The notes beneath the pieces are model-generated. The model searched no databases. It was not told the origin of the DNA and saw only the letters and a program-made list of their open reading frames with translations. Positions 53,201-64,000 of a stretch of 64,000 bases of DNA are shown one piece after another. Source of the stretch: Gnetum montanum (lineage: Eukaryota; Streptophyta; Gnetopsida; Gnetales; Gnetaceae); the NCBI GenBank assembly GCA_015680685.1, contig MNCI01001288.1:62115-126114 (forward strand), read 5' to 3'. Position 1 is the first letter of the stretch. Each line of letters begins with the position of its first letter. Position numbers and translations under genes: made by a program.

Positions 53201-53583
53201 TAATGAGAGGTAGAGTAATCCTATGTTCAACTATATAAATCATAAGCATTCTTGCATGATCCTATTGAATTCTATGGACTTAGGACTAGAAGAATGCCTT
53301 AAATAACTAAGTGATGAAATGCTAATTGTTGTTTTCCGAATCACACTTATGTTGGTTTACTTAGTATGGTTAAGTGTGATTGAGGTACATGATGGTTGTT
53401 TATTATCAAAATATTTTAAAATTTAAAATAATAAACTAATTAATCTAAGTACAAATAAATAATCTAAACTAGCCTAAGCATAGAGCATCCATTTCCAGCT
53501 TTCTATACATATCCTGAACCTGTACTAATGTTGCTAGGTTACCAAGTGTTCACTACTAGGATTACTAAACACTAGTACATTAT

Positions 53584-54446
53584 TGATGAGCAGTGAGGTA
53601 CCCCTACGTCCAACCATACAAATCACAAAGTGCTCACGTGCGATTTGGTTGAATTTCATGGACTCTATAGTTTTCGATGCACTAGTCTTTTAGACAATGA
53701 ACCTTGCCCTAAGGTCATTCATTGTCTTCCTGATTATACTTGTGAAGTACAAAGGTATGGTTAAGTGAAATTGAGGCATATGATTTTTATCATTTTATAT
53801 TTTATGTTCTTTGGTGCTTTGAAGGGAGAGATAAAGTAATTTAATGACTAATCTAAATTAACTAACTAACTAATCCTAACATAAGCATCTGGTCCTACTT
53901 TCCGTACACATCCTGAACCCACATATCCACTGATGGGTTACCAAGTGCTATGCCATTAGGTGCACCAAGCAATAACATTGCTGAGATTACCACAAGCGAA
54001 TACATGTTATGCTCAAAGTGGTCATACTTATGTATTTAATCTATCTAGCTTATCTTACTTAATTAACTTAATTACTAGAAAACATTAAATAATTAGTTAA
54101 TAGCATTAAATGCATAAATGAAACATTTAAACTATCTAGAATGTTGCAAGGTTTATCAAGAAGCTTGTCTTTATTGTTGTACATACTATCATGCTTAGGT
54201 ACAACAATGCTTGAATAAAGATCCATATACTCAATGACTTCGACTGTAGGCACTCAAGAGAAATATTCTAACTTTCAAATGAACAAACCATAAGAGCTCT
54301 GCTATTAATATGAATTTGATGCCATAAATATGCCTAGTGAGCATGTATTTATTGCAAAAAATAGACCCTATGATGACGGCGCCACATAGATGCAGCAAAT
54401 AATGCGTCGATAAGGCCTCGTTGATGCAACCATCCACAACCCATCA
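53584..54446 (-). repeat. 3' LTR of the coiled-coil LTR element
   Basis: Read on the minus strand it begins TGATGGGTTGTGGATGG and ends TACCTCACTGCTCATCA. It is near-identical over long stretches to 57871-58772. Confidence 0.9.
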
Positions 54447-54773
54447 TACCTCCACAACTGAATGAAAACTTGTCCTTGAGTTCCTTTACAAATTTGGAAG
54501 GTATGGGATTATTGATTAACTCTTAACAAAACAAAAACAAACTGACTTGACAAAATTGAGTGCCCGAGTGTACAGATCAACACATTACAAAAATTATAGT
54601 GTTGATGACACAAAATTGAACACCATGACATGATTGTTCAAAATTGGACGACACTTCCTTTGATGGCATGAAGTCGGAGGAGAAGGTTAGACAGTCCAAG
54701 GTAGTGATGGCTCTTGAGGTTTTAAGGGATCTTTACTAACTTTAGGCACGTGCAACAGATGAGGTGGATATGG

Positions 54774-57529
54774 TTATCCTACTACTATTGCAACTTCTAG
54801 CAGGAAGTGAAAGGCATTTAGCAATGTCTTTATTTTCTTCTCCTTACTCCTGGGATCGTGCACTATCCACATAGCTTCCTTGATTTGAGTTAGAACAGGC
54901 ACATCCCAAGGACAGGGAATTGCTAGAAATAGCTCCTTAATGTTAACACACCAAATAGAAAATTGTTTGCTCTTGATGTCAAACACCTTAACTGTGTCTT
55001 TCAACTCCTGGTAATCATTCATTCTCTTGGCCAAGTTCTCAATAGTTAATCGTTGATCCATGAATTGTGCCCTAAAAACTTTGAGTTCAGCATTTGCTGT
55101 CTCAAGCTTTTTCTTGGTGTCTTTATGGTGCTTGAACTTGGCCTCATACAACATGTACAAGTTGGCCACTTGTTTTTCCAATTCTAAACAAGCTGTCTAG
55201 TAGTCAGCATTGCTAGGTTTGCATAGTGAAGATTGGCCAATTCCATGTATTTTTTCATTTCTTCAATATGCAACTCATTTAGTCAAATCTTCACTTTCTT
55301 ATAAGCATCAATCCCATCAATGATGGGCTACGGAACTTCTCTTCCTTGTTGGATTTTCTAGAGGGCTTCATTTACTTTTGCCTTAGTCATTTGAATATGT
55401 TTGTCATTTACCTCCTTCTATAAGCCAACTCGGTCTCTATAGTGATTTTTAACTCTTTTAAACTTAAGAGCCTTATTCTTCCAAGCGGTGATCTCAATGG
55501 TAGACTTTTGGCGTAAGGCTTGGATTTCCTCCATAGATAGATTTTGATTCTCCATGGCCAATTTCCTCAACTTAGTATTTACCTTGATGAGCTGCTCTTG
55601 CTATTGATGAATGAATTCCTGCACTTGTTTTTTTGTATCAACATTATACAAGTGATAATTTTCAATGGTCAATGATTCATTTTCTTGGCACATCTAAACT
55701 AAGTCCTTTTCAATTAAGTAGGTTTTTTCTTTTGCTATGGACTAGTTGAAGATGGCCATTACTGTTTCCTCCTCAACTTTTCTAAATTGATCTTGAAGCT
55801 ATTGAAAAGCTTCATCTTTGGTGATTGTTGGGTTGAGACATGTAGGATTAGTAAAATGGGCACATAGTTTAGCAACCAAGTGTTGGTTTTGTGCTTGGGC
55901 TATTTCAAGTTGTTCCTCCAAGATGATGCACTTGCCCTTTGCTTCCAACAACTTTGAATGGGTTGTAGTAATGTTATCTAGGAAATCAAAGATTTTTGGA
56001 ATTGGTTGCCCAGTCCCTACCAATTGATCCAACAATTCTTCATGTTGGACTGCATTCAATCTTCCACTAATCATGCTTGTAGACGTTTGCACATCTTAAA
56101 GTGTAGATACATTTGGTACAGACACTGTAGTTGCATTAAACACTTTAGCAACTTAGTTAGCAACTACTTCAACAATAGTTTCCTACCCTTGGTGCCACAT
56201 CACCAATATAGTTGTCCCCTAGCCTTCCTCCAAAAGCACCAAAAATGAGGCAACATTCCTAGAAATTTCTAGGAATAAATGGTGTTGAGATAAGGACACC
56301 ATCACCTCTTAGGCATTAGGATCCAACCTCGTAGGCAACTACATTCATTGGATAGAGAATATTAGCCCACCTATTTCCATCTAGCTAATTGTCCAAGCCA
56401 CCTCATTAAGGTGACTTATCACTGGTCGATATATAGATGGATCTGCACCACTCATTTTTGGATGTTGCTCTTGCTCACGCAAGAGCTGCTCTTGGATTTT
56501 GTTTAAGTGCTCAATGGCTGCATAGGCCTCTAATGTTGTTTCTTCTGTAGGTGGCAACTATCGCTCCCCTTCTTTAGTCACGGTAGGTGTCTTGTCCTTT
56601 ATTATTTCAAACCACGAGGCCAAAGGAGCATGTATGATAGTGTCATTTGCATAGAAAATGATCCCTACCCTTTTGTAAAGTTTCCAGATGAGGCATGAAA
56701 AATGTATGGTTTTCCTTCCACATTCATTTTCTTTGAAGCACTTCTTAATCTCTAAATAGATCAATTGTGGAAGGTTTGCTAGAAATCTTCTACTTAGAGC
56801 AGCACATGCTCAGGGGGAAAAGGTAGTTACCTTGCTAAGTCTCACCATTGGATTGAGATGGTAGGCTGTTATTTTGAAGTATATGCATTCTACCAATGTG
56901 AACACACCATATTCCTTATGGTCAACCCTATAACACTATTGAGTCCACTCCTTTTTGGCCTTAGGGTCACCTTTTGTTGACAGCTCTACAAGTTGTGTCC
57001 TAGTATTAGGCAACCCTAGTGCCTGTGTGATAGGTTCAGCTGAGTAGGACACTTGAATATCCTTGATCTTCACTATGAAGCTTAGTCTTCTGTTGCTCTA
57101 GAAGAGATATGTCTCTCCCATGTACCAGTCCCCACTAGAAGTGATGGCTGGCCACTTGGAAGAGATTTGCAATTGTGTTTTCACCTTTGCTGGAGCATGC
57201 TCTAAAAATGGTCCAAAGTTTAGTTCCTGGAGAACTGAGCGTTGGAGCACACGGGGCCTGATGGTGTTGAGGTAGGCTTGTGTTAGTGTGACTTAAAGCC
57301 TTGGTATAGGTCTTGGTGCTTCCCCTCACTGTGATTGTTCTAATGAAATTTCTTCTTCAGGAATTTGTCAAATAGATTCCACTTTGGGCTCCTCTTGAAG
57401 AGGTCCTATTGCATTGGTTGCCTCTGGTTATTCCTAGTCTTGCTCTTGTTGACCACTTCCAGTTCTAGGTTATTTTTCCCTTGGTTGAGGGGGTCCTCCC
57501 TCCTATGGTCATTTTGATCTTGGTGCCAT
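54774..57529 (-). pseudogene. Long ORF of unknown family: globular N-terminus plus extended coiled coil
   Basis: A minus-strand start at 57529 (MAPRSK) opens a broken frame of about 900 codons. The N-terminal part holds RPRVLQRSVLQELNFGPFLE (near 57260), DWYMGETYLF (near 57125), RRLSFIVKIKDIQVSYSAEP with ALGLPNTR, and YLEIKKCFKENECGRKTIHF near 56760; this layout is reminiscent of plant-transposon-protein domains but that is inference. The C-terminal half is heptad-rich: LLEAKGKCIILEEQLEIAQA, YMLYEAKFKHHKDTKKKLET, ending LLNAFHFLLEVAIVVG near 54780. Stops are mostly TAG. A homologous C-terminus survives at 59660-59490. No enzymatic motif is seen. Confidence 0.6.
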
Positions 57530-57870
57530 CTGTAATCACAACATGACCATAGGTTAGTAATTTTTGTGTAACATGAAACAACTGAGATACCTAATGTCCC
57601 TAGGATAGTTACACTTGACTAATTTGTGGTTATGGCTAATTTAATAAATTCTAATCATTATTGTATTTATGCTTTAATGTTAACAAGTCATGTCAGAGGG
57701 TGTTGGAATGGTTAACTCTCAAAATGTTATGATTTCATATCATTGTATTCATTAACCCTTTGGGGGAGTTAGAAAAATTTTCAAAAAATTTCATCGGAAA
57801 CCTTAAGGTTTGTAGCTCCAACGACGAAGAGCTTACCTCCGGTAGTTTCAGGATTATGGAACTGTGCCAA

Positions 57871-58772
57871 TGATGAGTGGCAAGGTACCCCTATGCCCAA
57901 CCATACAAATCACAAAGTGCTCACGTGTGATCTAGTTGAATTTCATGGACTCTATAGTTTTTGATGCACTAGTCTTTTAGACAATGAACCTTTCCCTAAG
58001 GTCATTCATTGTCTTCCTGATTATACTTGTGAAGTACAAAGTTATGGTTAAGTGAAATTGAGGCATATGATTTTTATCATTTTATATTTTATGTTCTTTG
58101 CTGCTTTGAAGGGAGAGATAAAGTAATTTAATGACTAATCTAAATTAACTAACTAACTATTCCTAACATAAGCATCTAATCCCTCTTTTTGTACATGTCC
58201 TGAACCCACGCATCCACTATTGGGTTACCAAGTGCTACACCACTGGGTGCACCAAGTAATAATGCTATTGGGATTACCAAGTGAATACGTGTTACACTCA
58301 AAGCGGTCATACTTATGTATTTAATCCATCTAGCTTATCTTGCTTGATTAGCTTAATTACTAGAAAACATTAAATAATTAACTGAAAGCATTAAATGCAT
58401 AAATAAATATCTAAACTATCTAGAATGTTGCAAGGTTTATCAATAAGCTCATCTTTATTGCCATACACATTGTCATGCTTAGGTATAATAATGCTCGAAT
58501 AAAGATCCATACACTTAATGACTCTTGCTACGGGGACTCAGGAGAAATATTCTAACTTTCAAATGAACAAATTGCAAGAGCTCCCCCACTACTATGAATT
58601 TGATGCTGTAAATGTGGCTGATGAGCACATATTTATAGCAAAAAATGGACCTTGTGTTGATGGGGCTGCACTGATGTAGCAAATGATGCATTGATGGGGC
58701 TGCATCGACAAGGCCCAGTCAATGAGGCTGCATCAATGAGGCCTCATCAATGTGGTGAACCATGATCCATCA
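57871..58772 (-). repeat. 5' LTR of the coiled-coil LTR element
   Basis: On the minus strand it begins TGATGGATCATGGTTCACC and ends TACCTTGCCACTCATCA. It is about 40 bp longer than its partner. Confidence 0.9.
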
Positions 58773-59222
58773 ATTATGCTCAAAGTACTCATGCTCATGC
58801 ATGTATGTTTAAGTGTGGAATAATAAAATTCTTAACTAATAACATGGAAAAGTAAATAAACATTAAGAGTAAAGTGAAAGAAAGAAAATCATAATGCTAG
58901 TCCAAGTTTTGCAATGGAGGAAACAAATCTTGATTTTATTGGCATCATGCATATGTGTTCAAGTACATAATGCACTTGAATGAAACTTCATACAACTTGC
59001 TTAATTCAAACTACAAGAACTTGGATGAAAAAATATAATAACTTTTGTGGAAGAAAGCTACAAGAGACTACCTATAGAATGACCAAATGGTGTCATAAAT
59101 GCTATGAGTATACACATTTATATAAACAAAGAACAGGATAGTGTTAACACATCATATGATGTACCAATACGTATGTGTCAATTAGGTTGTGTCAACATAG
59201 CTAACTTATTTATACTTCATCA

Positions 59223-59672
59223 TACCTCCAAAACTAACTAAAAACTCATCTTTCGAGTGAACAATAATGAGACTAAGTTATTTACAAGATTGGTAAAGTA
59301 TGAAACTAATGAATTAATTAATTGACTATTAAAGACATGAGAGCTACATTACAACAAAATTATTTGAGGGATTACAATTAGATTTAACAACATTGGATGC
59401 TTTACAAAAATTTGAATAAAAATTGGACTAGATGTTATGTACAAAATGATCCAAGGTAGATGCTTCAGGTAGTACTAGGAGGTGGTTGTTTTTGTGGCTT
59501 TCATGATTGCTTCTCTTACCTTGGTTCTACTAGTAGTCTCAACTACTCCACTATTGCTACTACTACTTTTGATAATTGAAAGAAATCCAACAATGCCTTC
59601 ATCTTTTTTTTCTTGCTCATGGGATTATTTATGGTCCAGGAAGCATCGCCTAGATTTGATGGTGTAGGTACA
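59223..59672 (-). pseudogene. Truncated interior of the older element (C-terminus of the coiled-coil ORF)
   Basis: Next to the split LTR, the minus strand encodes KKKKMKALLDFFQLSKVVVA plus IVG near 59615-59545, matching the ORF end at 54860-54780. The rest of the interior is missing: an LTR terminus begins directly at 59673, so most of the body was deleted. Confidence 0.65.
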
Positions 59673-60181
59673 TGATGAGTGTTTAGAGAATTCCAATACT
59701 CAACCATACAAGTTATAAGTGTTCATATGTGACAAGATCCTAATCCATGAATGGACAATGCAAGTATATCAATGTGTTGATAGTAACTTTGTGATCATTA
59801 TCTTCCCACTTTGAGTTAGCAAGGTATAAAATATATGGTTTAATTCTTAGTGAGGTGTATGATAAAATGATGTTGGTCAGCTTTAAGTATGCTAAATGTA
59901 GACATAGTGAAAATGAATGGGATTTCTATCTCTAAGTATAATGAAAACATAAAGCTATTCTTGGCTATGGTGATAACTATCCATTCCTAGTTTTCTGTAT
60001 ATGTCCTTGGCAAACATAATTGTTACTGGGATTACCAAGTAACTTTACTACTAAGTGAATTAAGTAAAGTCACTACTAGGATACCAAATAATATACATTA
60101 GGCTCAAAACTAGGCTTACTTGTTCTACTTTACTAATGAACATTGGAATAATTAATGACTTGGAAAATGTAAATGACTTGG
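59673..60181 (-). repeat. 5' LTR (partial) of the older element, interrupted at 60182
   Basis: TGATGAGTGTTTAGAGAATT starts the LTR end; similarity to 53201-53583 continues to 60181, where a second LTR element has inserted. The remainder should follow that element beyond the window. Confidence 0.65.
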
Positions 60182-60984
60182 TGATGAGTGGCGAGGTACC
60201 CCTACACTCAACCATACGAATACAAGCGTTACACTTGCGATCTAGTCGAACTCCGCAGACTAAGTGCCTACATGCCTTATGGAACACTTAAGGTTAATCA
60301 TTCGTTGTCTTCCCAGACTTACTTGTATTTGTCACGGTTGTATGGTTAAGTAAGTCTGAGGTATGTGATTTTTATATCTTTTATGTTTTATCACCTATGC
60401 TAAGAGGGAAAGGGTGAAGAGACTAAGTAACTAACTTTAACTAACTAAGTTCTAATGCTTAGCATCAGTATCTATTCCCACTTGCCATTCATACCCTAAG
60501 TTGATGCAACCTTCTGGGATTACCAAACGCTATTCGTTGCTGGGATTACCAAGTGTAATGCACATGCTCGAAGCGGTCGTACTAAATGCACTTAACTAGG
60601 AGTGTTGAGGATTGAGAGAGATTAATTAACTAATAAAGAATTTAAAAAATTAATAATAATTAAAGTCCTAATTAGCTTAGTCCATGCACTGCAAGGTTTA
60701 TCCAAAAAGTTCGTCTTTATTTCCGTACACAAACTTGTGCTCAGGTACAATATTTGCTCGAATAAAGATCCATTCACTTTGGGACTCCTATTGCGGGCAC
60801 ATGGAAATTACTCTAACTCTGGAATGGAAAAACTGCAAGAGTTTGGCTAAGGTCTAGATCTAGATGGAGAAACAAGGAAGAGCTACCTCTTATTTATAGA
60901 TTTGGAGGCGTGCTGCGATATTGTGTACACGATATCGCAGGGGAAGACGCGATATCGCGGCCCATGGTATATCGCGTCCCATCA
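60182..60984 (-). repeat. 3' LTR of an Athila-like element running off the right edge
   Basis: On the minus strand it begins TGATGGGACGCGATATACCA and ends CCTCGCCACTCATCA, 803 bp, the same family as the solo LTR at 43401. GATATC repeats lie at 60915-60970. Then TACCCCCATGATTGAATAAA marks the polypurine boundary on its inner side. The outer flank CTTGG (60177-60181) should be duplicated beyond the far LTR. Confidence 0.85.
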
Positions 60985-63200
60985 TACCCCCATGATTGAA
61001 TAAAAACTTGTTCTCGAGTTCCTTATAAAATATTGGGAAGGTATGGGATTATTGACTTGAATGGAACTAATGGTGAATGGGATGACATGTGAACGAATCA
61101 TCATTATAGAACATGACAAAACTGGTGTTCACGAAAACAAGAGTAAACAATTTATACATTTGATATTAGATCTTATTTGGTAGTTGAGAGAGAAGAGAGA
61201 AGAGAGAAGAAGTCTGCTGCTACCAACGCCAAGATTGCACTTTTCGTTGTCTATCCATAAGCGTGCCATCCATCTCATTCCTTGCATAACTGCTTCAGCA
61301 TCGATCCATTCCCAGTGTTCCCTCCAGATCTCATCCGTTGTTGTATGATTGCCATCTACACACACAACATAGTCTTTATATTAGCAAGGGTAAATGAATC
61401 ACAATGTAGTTGATACCTTGCTTTGGTGAAAAGTCCATTGGCTAAGTTGTGGTATGGTTGATTGTGGATTCTAGAGATATAATATTGGTGACTACTGAAG
61501 GTGTAGGGGTTAGGAGAAAATCAAAAAAATTGGGTAAGGACCCCCATGACTAAGAGCGAACCTCTGGTAGCGATAGAATGGAGAAAGACGAGGAATAAGA
61601 AAGATGAAGAAAAAGAGATAATTGTAATGTCAGTGAAATGGATGTCAAGATGGAAATGAACAAAATAGAGTTGATTGCAAAAAATGTTAAAGAAAAGAAT
61701 TTAATTAGTGCACCAAATAGGAAGGCTAGTGGATCCTTCCCAAAGTAGGCTCATGCCCTTAATCCCCTGACAAACCCACATTCAAAGAGTCTGTAGGCTC
61801 CAGGAATGTCATTTGGAAATAAGAGTTAAAGTCTTAACCATAAGAATTTACCAAAAAGAAAATGATGCATCACCCAAAATATGGACTACGGATACAACTG
61901 ACAATGAGGTGAACAATGGAGAGAAGGATGGAGAGAAGAGAATGGAATGGAATCCCAAGAACAAGGTGGTGTACAGCCCCTTGTGTATTTCATGGTTAAT
62001 GTGACTTAGCAGATCCCATTCCAAATCCAGCCTCAACAAACCATATCTAGTGAATTTGCATTAATACATTCGGCCAACCCATCCTCTTGAAGTAACAAGA
62101 ATGTCTCCACCAAAGAGTCACCAACATTTTGACGAAGCGAAAGATGAGATAGGAAGTGAGGGAGGGCCTTAGTTAGAGGGAACATTTTTATTTTTAGTTC
62201 CATAACCAATGCTTGTAGCCCAAGGGATTATTTTGTCTAAGGGGTGTGCTTTGAATTCTCACTTCTTATTTTTTTTTTGTGTTCATACGTGAGAACCACA
62301 TCATGTAAAGACTTATTATTTTTATTGTTATTCACTCAACTTCCCAGTAATATGGCAATCGCTGGAACGGTAAGAAAATTCAAGAAGAAAACATCCAAGC
62401 ACTCAAGAGAATGGCCAACACAAATGCATCAAGTATCCTTGAAGTCACATCCTTTTCAATCCTTGAGTCCTTCCTTAGTTTGAGAAATGCCCAGTCACTG
62501 ATTCGTTATAGTTCTTATTATTTTGGAGAAAGGGACTGTACAGTTCCAAGCCATGAGAGACCATAGAAATTTGTGGATGTATGGATGAAGTGGACTCATT
62601 GCCTATCATATCAAAAGAACCATACCTTAGTATCAACATCATAATCTTAAAGGTAAAAGCCAAACATTAGCAACCAGTAGAAAATAGTTCATACTATGAT
62701 TTAATAGCACTTATTGGATGACGAACTTAACAAAATGGATAAGACACACACATACACACAAATAAAAGAAAAAGTATGAACGATGTTGTAAAAGAAAAAC
62801 AAGAAAAGTTAAAGAAATTTGTAAAACAAAAATGTGCAAAACAAAAACTTAAAAGAAAATGAGGGCCTCAATTGATTAGCATAGGTGGCCATCTCCCCCA
62901 TGACTAAGTTGAAAGGGAGAGATCCAAAATAGTGAGTGTTTGTTTGAATTTCTCAAAAGTGTCCAACTTCTCCCAATTGATGTTTTTAGGTTAAGGGTTG
63001 GAAGTTGGCGATGCTCATACTCCAATGTATCTATGCTTTTGTTGTGGGTGCAAGTTGTTCCCCCCAGTTCATTCCATGCATGTTGGTGGGCTACTCTCTT
63101 GATTATCTGTCAACCACTGGGTGTCCTCTTGTTGTGTGGTTGCTACATACAGGCACCTTTGTATCTGAGTTCCTTGGGGATACCAGTTGCATGCAGGAGA
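60985..63200 (-). other. Interior of the right-edge LTR element, non-coding or unrecognised
   Basis: No RT, RNase H or integrase was found between the protease and the 3' LTR, so pol is deleted. The blocks at 62160-62265 and 62870-62930 (CCATCTCCCCCATGACTAA) are inverted matches to 43220-43340 and 42500-42570 of the gag-only element, showing common descent. Confidence 0.5.
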
Positions 63201-63690
63201 TGCTCAGCATTCCTCCAAGTCATCACCCTCTGAGTCACTGTATGTGATGCATGGAACTTTCTTCTTCTTGATCTTTCCATAAATGTTTTCCTTAGATATT
63301 TCCAAAGAAAGATCATGGATTCCTAGGCACGCGTTGATGGTGCTGAGCCATGCCCTTCCCATTATAATTTGGAAGTCCCCTTTATTACCAACCATACACA
63401 ATGGTAATAATGTCCTCCACTAATCCCAAGGGAATAGTGATGGACTGGTCAGGTAGCTCTAGTTGAATATTGCTTTTCTTGAGTGGAGGCAGGTTCTAGG
63501 CTTTATACATTTCTCGTGAGATTAAGTTGACTTCGGAACCTAAGTTAATAAGAGCCTTATGAGGTTCATTCTTAGCGACTTGGAGATAAATTAGGGGACA
63601 TTCAGGGTCAGAGAATTTCCTGGGAAGGTGGCCCAGCTTGATCTAGTCAGTAACGGTATGTGTTAACATAACTGTATGCGTTGAGCTCTC
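63201..63690 (-). pseudogene. Athila-like aspartic protease region
   Basis: The minus strand reads CPLIYLQVAKNEPHKALINL then GSEVNLISREMYKA near 63600-63505. The usual active-site D is N here (ALINLGS in place of a DLG-type site), so the enzyme would be inactive. NIQLELPDQSITIPLGLVED near 63470-63412 follows; after a frameshift, DFQIIMGRAWLSTINACLGI near 63380-63320 is the protease C-terminus. Confidence 0.75.
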
Positions 63691-64000
63691 TTGTTGGTTT
63701 GAAGGGAGCTCCGAAGCCTTCTTTGTTGGAGGAGCGTGTACGGACCCAACCACTTGTGGTTGTGAGAGCTTGTTTGGGCTTCTAGTTTTGAAGAAAGGTC
63801 TTCTCTTCATGTAGTTATTAGAACCAACAGTGGGTTGAAGGTTTACAGCTCTCGTAGCATTACGTTGCTACAGTTGAGTGGGGAGTTCCCCTTGCATCGT
63901 TGGATTAGATGGTAGTGGAACTATTTGCGTAAAAGATGCGGATGGATTCAGAGGATGGTATGTATGTGATGTGTCTCCCAGAGGGGAAGGAGTCCTAAAA
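63691..64000 (-). pseudogene. gag C-terminal linker of the right-edge element
   Basis: The minus strand reads FRTPSPLGDTSHTYHPLNPS and LQQRNATRAVNLQ near 63880-63840, then YMKRRPFFKTRSPNKLSQP. It resembles the stretch near 41740-41820 of the gag-only element (QHQ-KNATCVVNIHGND, KHPFFRI). The reading frame is open to the window edge. Confidence 0.55.

Larger units (their letters stand above)
53584..58772 (-). mobile_element. Complete LTR retrotransposon carrying a coiled-coil ORF instead of gag-pol, target ATTAT
   Basis: The LTRs (minus orientation) are 57871-58772 (5') and 53584-54446 (3'), close copies with perfect 5-bp flanks ATTAT at 53579-53583 and 58773-58777. A mutated primer-binding site (TTGGCACAGTTCC on the minus strand) follows the 5' LTR at 57870, and GTTGTGGAGGTA precedes the 3' LTR. 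The 3.4-kb interior encodes one long degenerate ORF with no recognisable gag, protease, RT or integrase. It is therefore non-autonomous, presumably mobilised by Athila-like relatives with the same LTR ends. Confidence 0.9.
53201..59222 (-). repeat. 3' LTR of an older minus-strand element, split by a nested element
   Basis: The left part (53201-53583) begins TAATGAGAGGTAGAG, a mutated LTR end. The right part (58778-59222) ends TATACTTCATCA, followed by TACCTCCAAAACTAACTAA, the inverted polypurine boundary. Joined, they give about 830 bp matching the LTRs of the nested element. The join is at its ATTAT duplication (53579-53583 / 58773-58777). Confidence 0.75.

Noticed and set aside
59482-59667. 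Plus-strand membrane-like 61-codon ORF
   Set aside because: It is antisense to the coiled-coil ORF C-terminus shared with 54780-54860.
61129-61365. Minus-strand ORF beginning MCVDGNHTTTDEIW as a gene
   Set aside because: It lies in the non-coding 3' interior of an LTR element and shows no recognised motif or splice context.

Overview
The window looks like plant nuclear DNA from a large, transposon-rich genome; a gymnosperm such as a conifer is the best guess. The reasons are one well-preserved plant gene whose introns reach 22 kb, several layers of decayed Ty3/gypsy (Tat- and Athila-like), Ty1/copia, L1-type and RTE-type retrotransposon copies, and almost no other coding sequence. The species cannot be named from sequence alone.

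The only convincing host gene is on the minus strand, from its start codon at 37264 down to 3226, with its 3' end beyond base 1. Nine exons join in frame through GT-AG introns to give 444 codons without a stop. The protein resembles the plant family of Arabidopsis At3g49140: a plastid-type protein with an FMN-binding split-barrel (HugZ-like) region, an acidic linker and a DUF2470-like C-terminus. Introns 2, 7 and 8 are 22.2, 4.9 and 4.8 kb and hold most transposon remains of the left 37 kb.

Layout: 1-3.2 kb is the gene's last intron, with an L1 ORF1 relic and an array of palindromes built on GTAGAACC/GGTTCTAC. Intron 8 (3.4-8.2 kb) holds an L1 reverse-transcriptase relic, a coiled-coil retroposon copy and a 141-bp tandem duplication. 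Intron 7 (8.5-13.5 kb) holds an RTE tail and an L1 tail. Intron 2 (14.6-36.8 kb) holds a copia pol relic, a tRNA-like SINE, L1 pieces and a mosaic at 17.3-27.6 kb. In that mosaic, two intron-bearing transposon-type genes face each other beside hairpin arrays, with Tat gag-protease on the minus strand and Tat reverse transcriptase on the plus strand. Two more coiled-coil retroposon copies and two RTE relics follow.

Beyond 37.3 kb the sequence is a retrotransposon nest. It holds a minus-strand LINE piece, a 7.45-kb gag-only LTR element (38959-46409, duplicated target AATGT) with a solo LTR inside it, another solo LTR (target CTATA, containing an N gap), and a plus-strand LINE ORF2. A 5.2-kb minus-strand LTR element (53584-58772, target ATTAT) follows. 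It carries a long coiled-coil ORF instead of gag-pol and is inserted in the LTR of an older relative. A further Athila-like element with a protease runs off the right end. The related LTR families begin TGATG, end CATCA, and many carry GATATC-centred palindromes upstream of a TATA box. Reading frames in the transposons are broken, often by TAG where glutamine (CAG) is expected.
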